Origin: Cinnamomum chago
Taxonomy: Eukaryota; Streptophyta; Magnoliopsida; Laurales; Lauraceae
Assembly (NCBI GenBank): GCA_038049695.1
Contig: CP142456.1
Location: 75,353,422-75,417,421 of the forward strand
Length of the DNA: 64,000 nucleotides
Reading direction: 5' to 3'
The position numbers and the translations under genes are program-made. Below, one piece after another: positions 63,267 through 64,000 of this stretch; position 1 is the first letter of the stretch; every line of letters begins with the position of its first letter. The notes beneath the pieces are model-generated. The model made no database searches and was not told where the DNA came from. It saw nothing but the letters and a program-made list of their open reading frames with translations.

Positions 63267-63472
63267 TCATACATTGTTTTGTCTTAAAAGCTTCTCTTCA
63301 GACTCTCTTATTATTTCCCATTGATTCACACCATGCTGTGAAGTGCTTGCTTTTATTCCCTGAAGTTGTTGATTGTGGTTGAGTTCACCTGCCGAAGGAA
63401 CACTCACTCTTCTTGAAATGTTCTGCTCCACATTCTCATTGTGATCTTTCAGATACAATCTTCTTCGGTGTC
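63267..63472 (-). CDS. Possible last exon of an unrecognised minus-strand gene
   Basis: The minus strand is open from about 63472 to a stop at 63267 and encodes about 68 residues, rich in Asn, Gln, Glu and Arg (GHRRRLYLKDHNENVEQN at the start, ESEEKLLRQNNV at the end). A CT-rich tract ending in CACAAG lies just upstream on the minus strand and would serve as a splice acceptor. The residue use looks more protein-like than the nearby random frames. I recognise no family. If real, the gene converges on CDC20 and continues past the window. It may equally be chance. Confidence 0.3.
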
Positions 63473-63590
63473 CTTGTGGGAAGTTTTAAGGAGGGTTATG
63501 AAAAGAAGCAAGAATAGGTTTAATATGTTAATCCTGTATATAACTTTGTTAAGTTGGCAATAGTGAAACACTTTTCGATTGCCCGTGGAC

Positions 63591-64000
63591 GTAACCTTTT
63601 TGGGTGAACCACGTAAATCTTTGTGTTCATGTGGCGTGTTTTTTTTTTTTTTTTTTGCCTTTTATTCTCTATATTGTTCTATTGTGGCCCATTTAATTAT
63701 TGATGAGAATTCAATAAAATAAGTAAATCAGTGGTGCCCCCAATAATAGACACCTCAATTGTTGTTCTTGCACCTCAAGTAAACTAGAGACAGGATGATA
63801 AAAGAAAGAAGGAAGAATAAAAAAGGAGACACATAATGAGAGGCGAGAAACCACTTAAAAAAGGAGACTTAGAGAGGCGAGAAACCACTATTATAGATAA
63901 TCGGTAGATGTAGCCTTTTTGGGTGAACCACGTAAATCTTTGTGTTCATATGGCGTGTTTATTTTTTTTTTTTGCCTTTTATTCTCTATATTGTTCTATT
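63591..64000. repeat. Duplicated LTR-like fragment at the window edge
   Basis: A block of about 92 bp (63591-63683) recurs at 63910-64000, reading CCTTTTTGGGTGAACCACG and then TTTGTGTTCAT..., a poly-T run and TTCTCTATATTGTTCTATT. I recall the GGTGAACCACGTAAATC words from the U5 side of plant Copia LTRs. The spacer holds short repeats of GAGGCGAGAAACCAC. The window stops inside the second copy, so it is unclear whether these are two LTR fragments or a local tandem duplication. Confidence 0.5.

Noticed and set aside
1-64000. tRNA, rRNA, snRNA or snoRNA genes
   Set aside because: No A/B boxes with cloverleaf potential or rRNA-like blocks were seen by eye. A tRNA or covariance-model scan was not possible here.

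Overview
This is nuclear DNA of a flowering plant. It holds four multi-exon host genes, all on the + strand, with plant protein families, GT-AG introns and very long introns packed with LTR retrotransposons. The species cannot be fixed from sequence alone. Long TE-filled introns fit a woody or TE-rich genome such as a magnoliid, but that is only a guess.

Host genes in order: (1) the 3' half of a chromomethylase most like CMT3 (six exons between 342 and 18359; the 5' part lies outside the window); (2) RAR1, the CHORD-domain co-chaperone of NLR immunity (five exons, 20979-46262, 216 aa); (3) gluconokinase (four exons, 49137-58674, 181 aa); (4) CDC20, the APC/C activator (five exons, 60898-62811, 470 aa). 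Every exon joins in frame at canonical splice sites, and no transposon interrupts a coding exon. A possible last exon of an unrecognised minus-strand gene faces CDC20 near 63267-63472.

Three of the genes carry retroelement loads in one intron each. The 16.75-kb CMT3 intron holds a Copia element (992-15728, minus, target duplication GGTTC). Into it have inserted a 2.3-kb solo LTR (3592-5903), a second Copia (8048-13206, plus, target duplication AATAA) and a non-autonomous Mutator-like element (13645-15619, 9-bp target duplication). The 22.6-kb RAR1 intron 2 holds a PIF/Harbinger-like element (22813-23898), a 14.7-kb inverted composite of one long-LTR Copia family (24120-38782) and a very young Copia with two identical 286-bp LTRs (39095-44512). 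The 6.3-kb gluconokinase intron 3 holds a young Copia (52892-57949). CDC20 is compact and free of TEs. Its upstream region carries two mitosis-specific (MSA-like) motifs, as expected for a G2/M gene. The window ends in a duplicated LTR-like fragment.

The four genes form no operon or pathway: they are neighbours with separate jobs (CHG methylation, NLR folding, gluconate phosphorylation, mitotic exit). The shared story is TE load. A gene that silences retrotransposons carries a nest of them in an intron, and an immunity gene must splice across more than 22 kb of recent insertions. All LTR elements here are treated as fossils and described only at the level of family, parts and age. Substitution counts between LTRs were made by eye.
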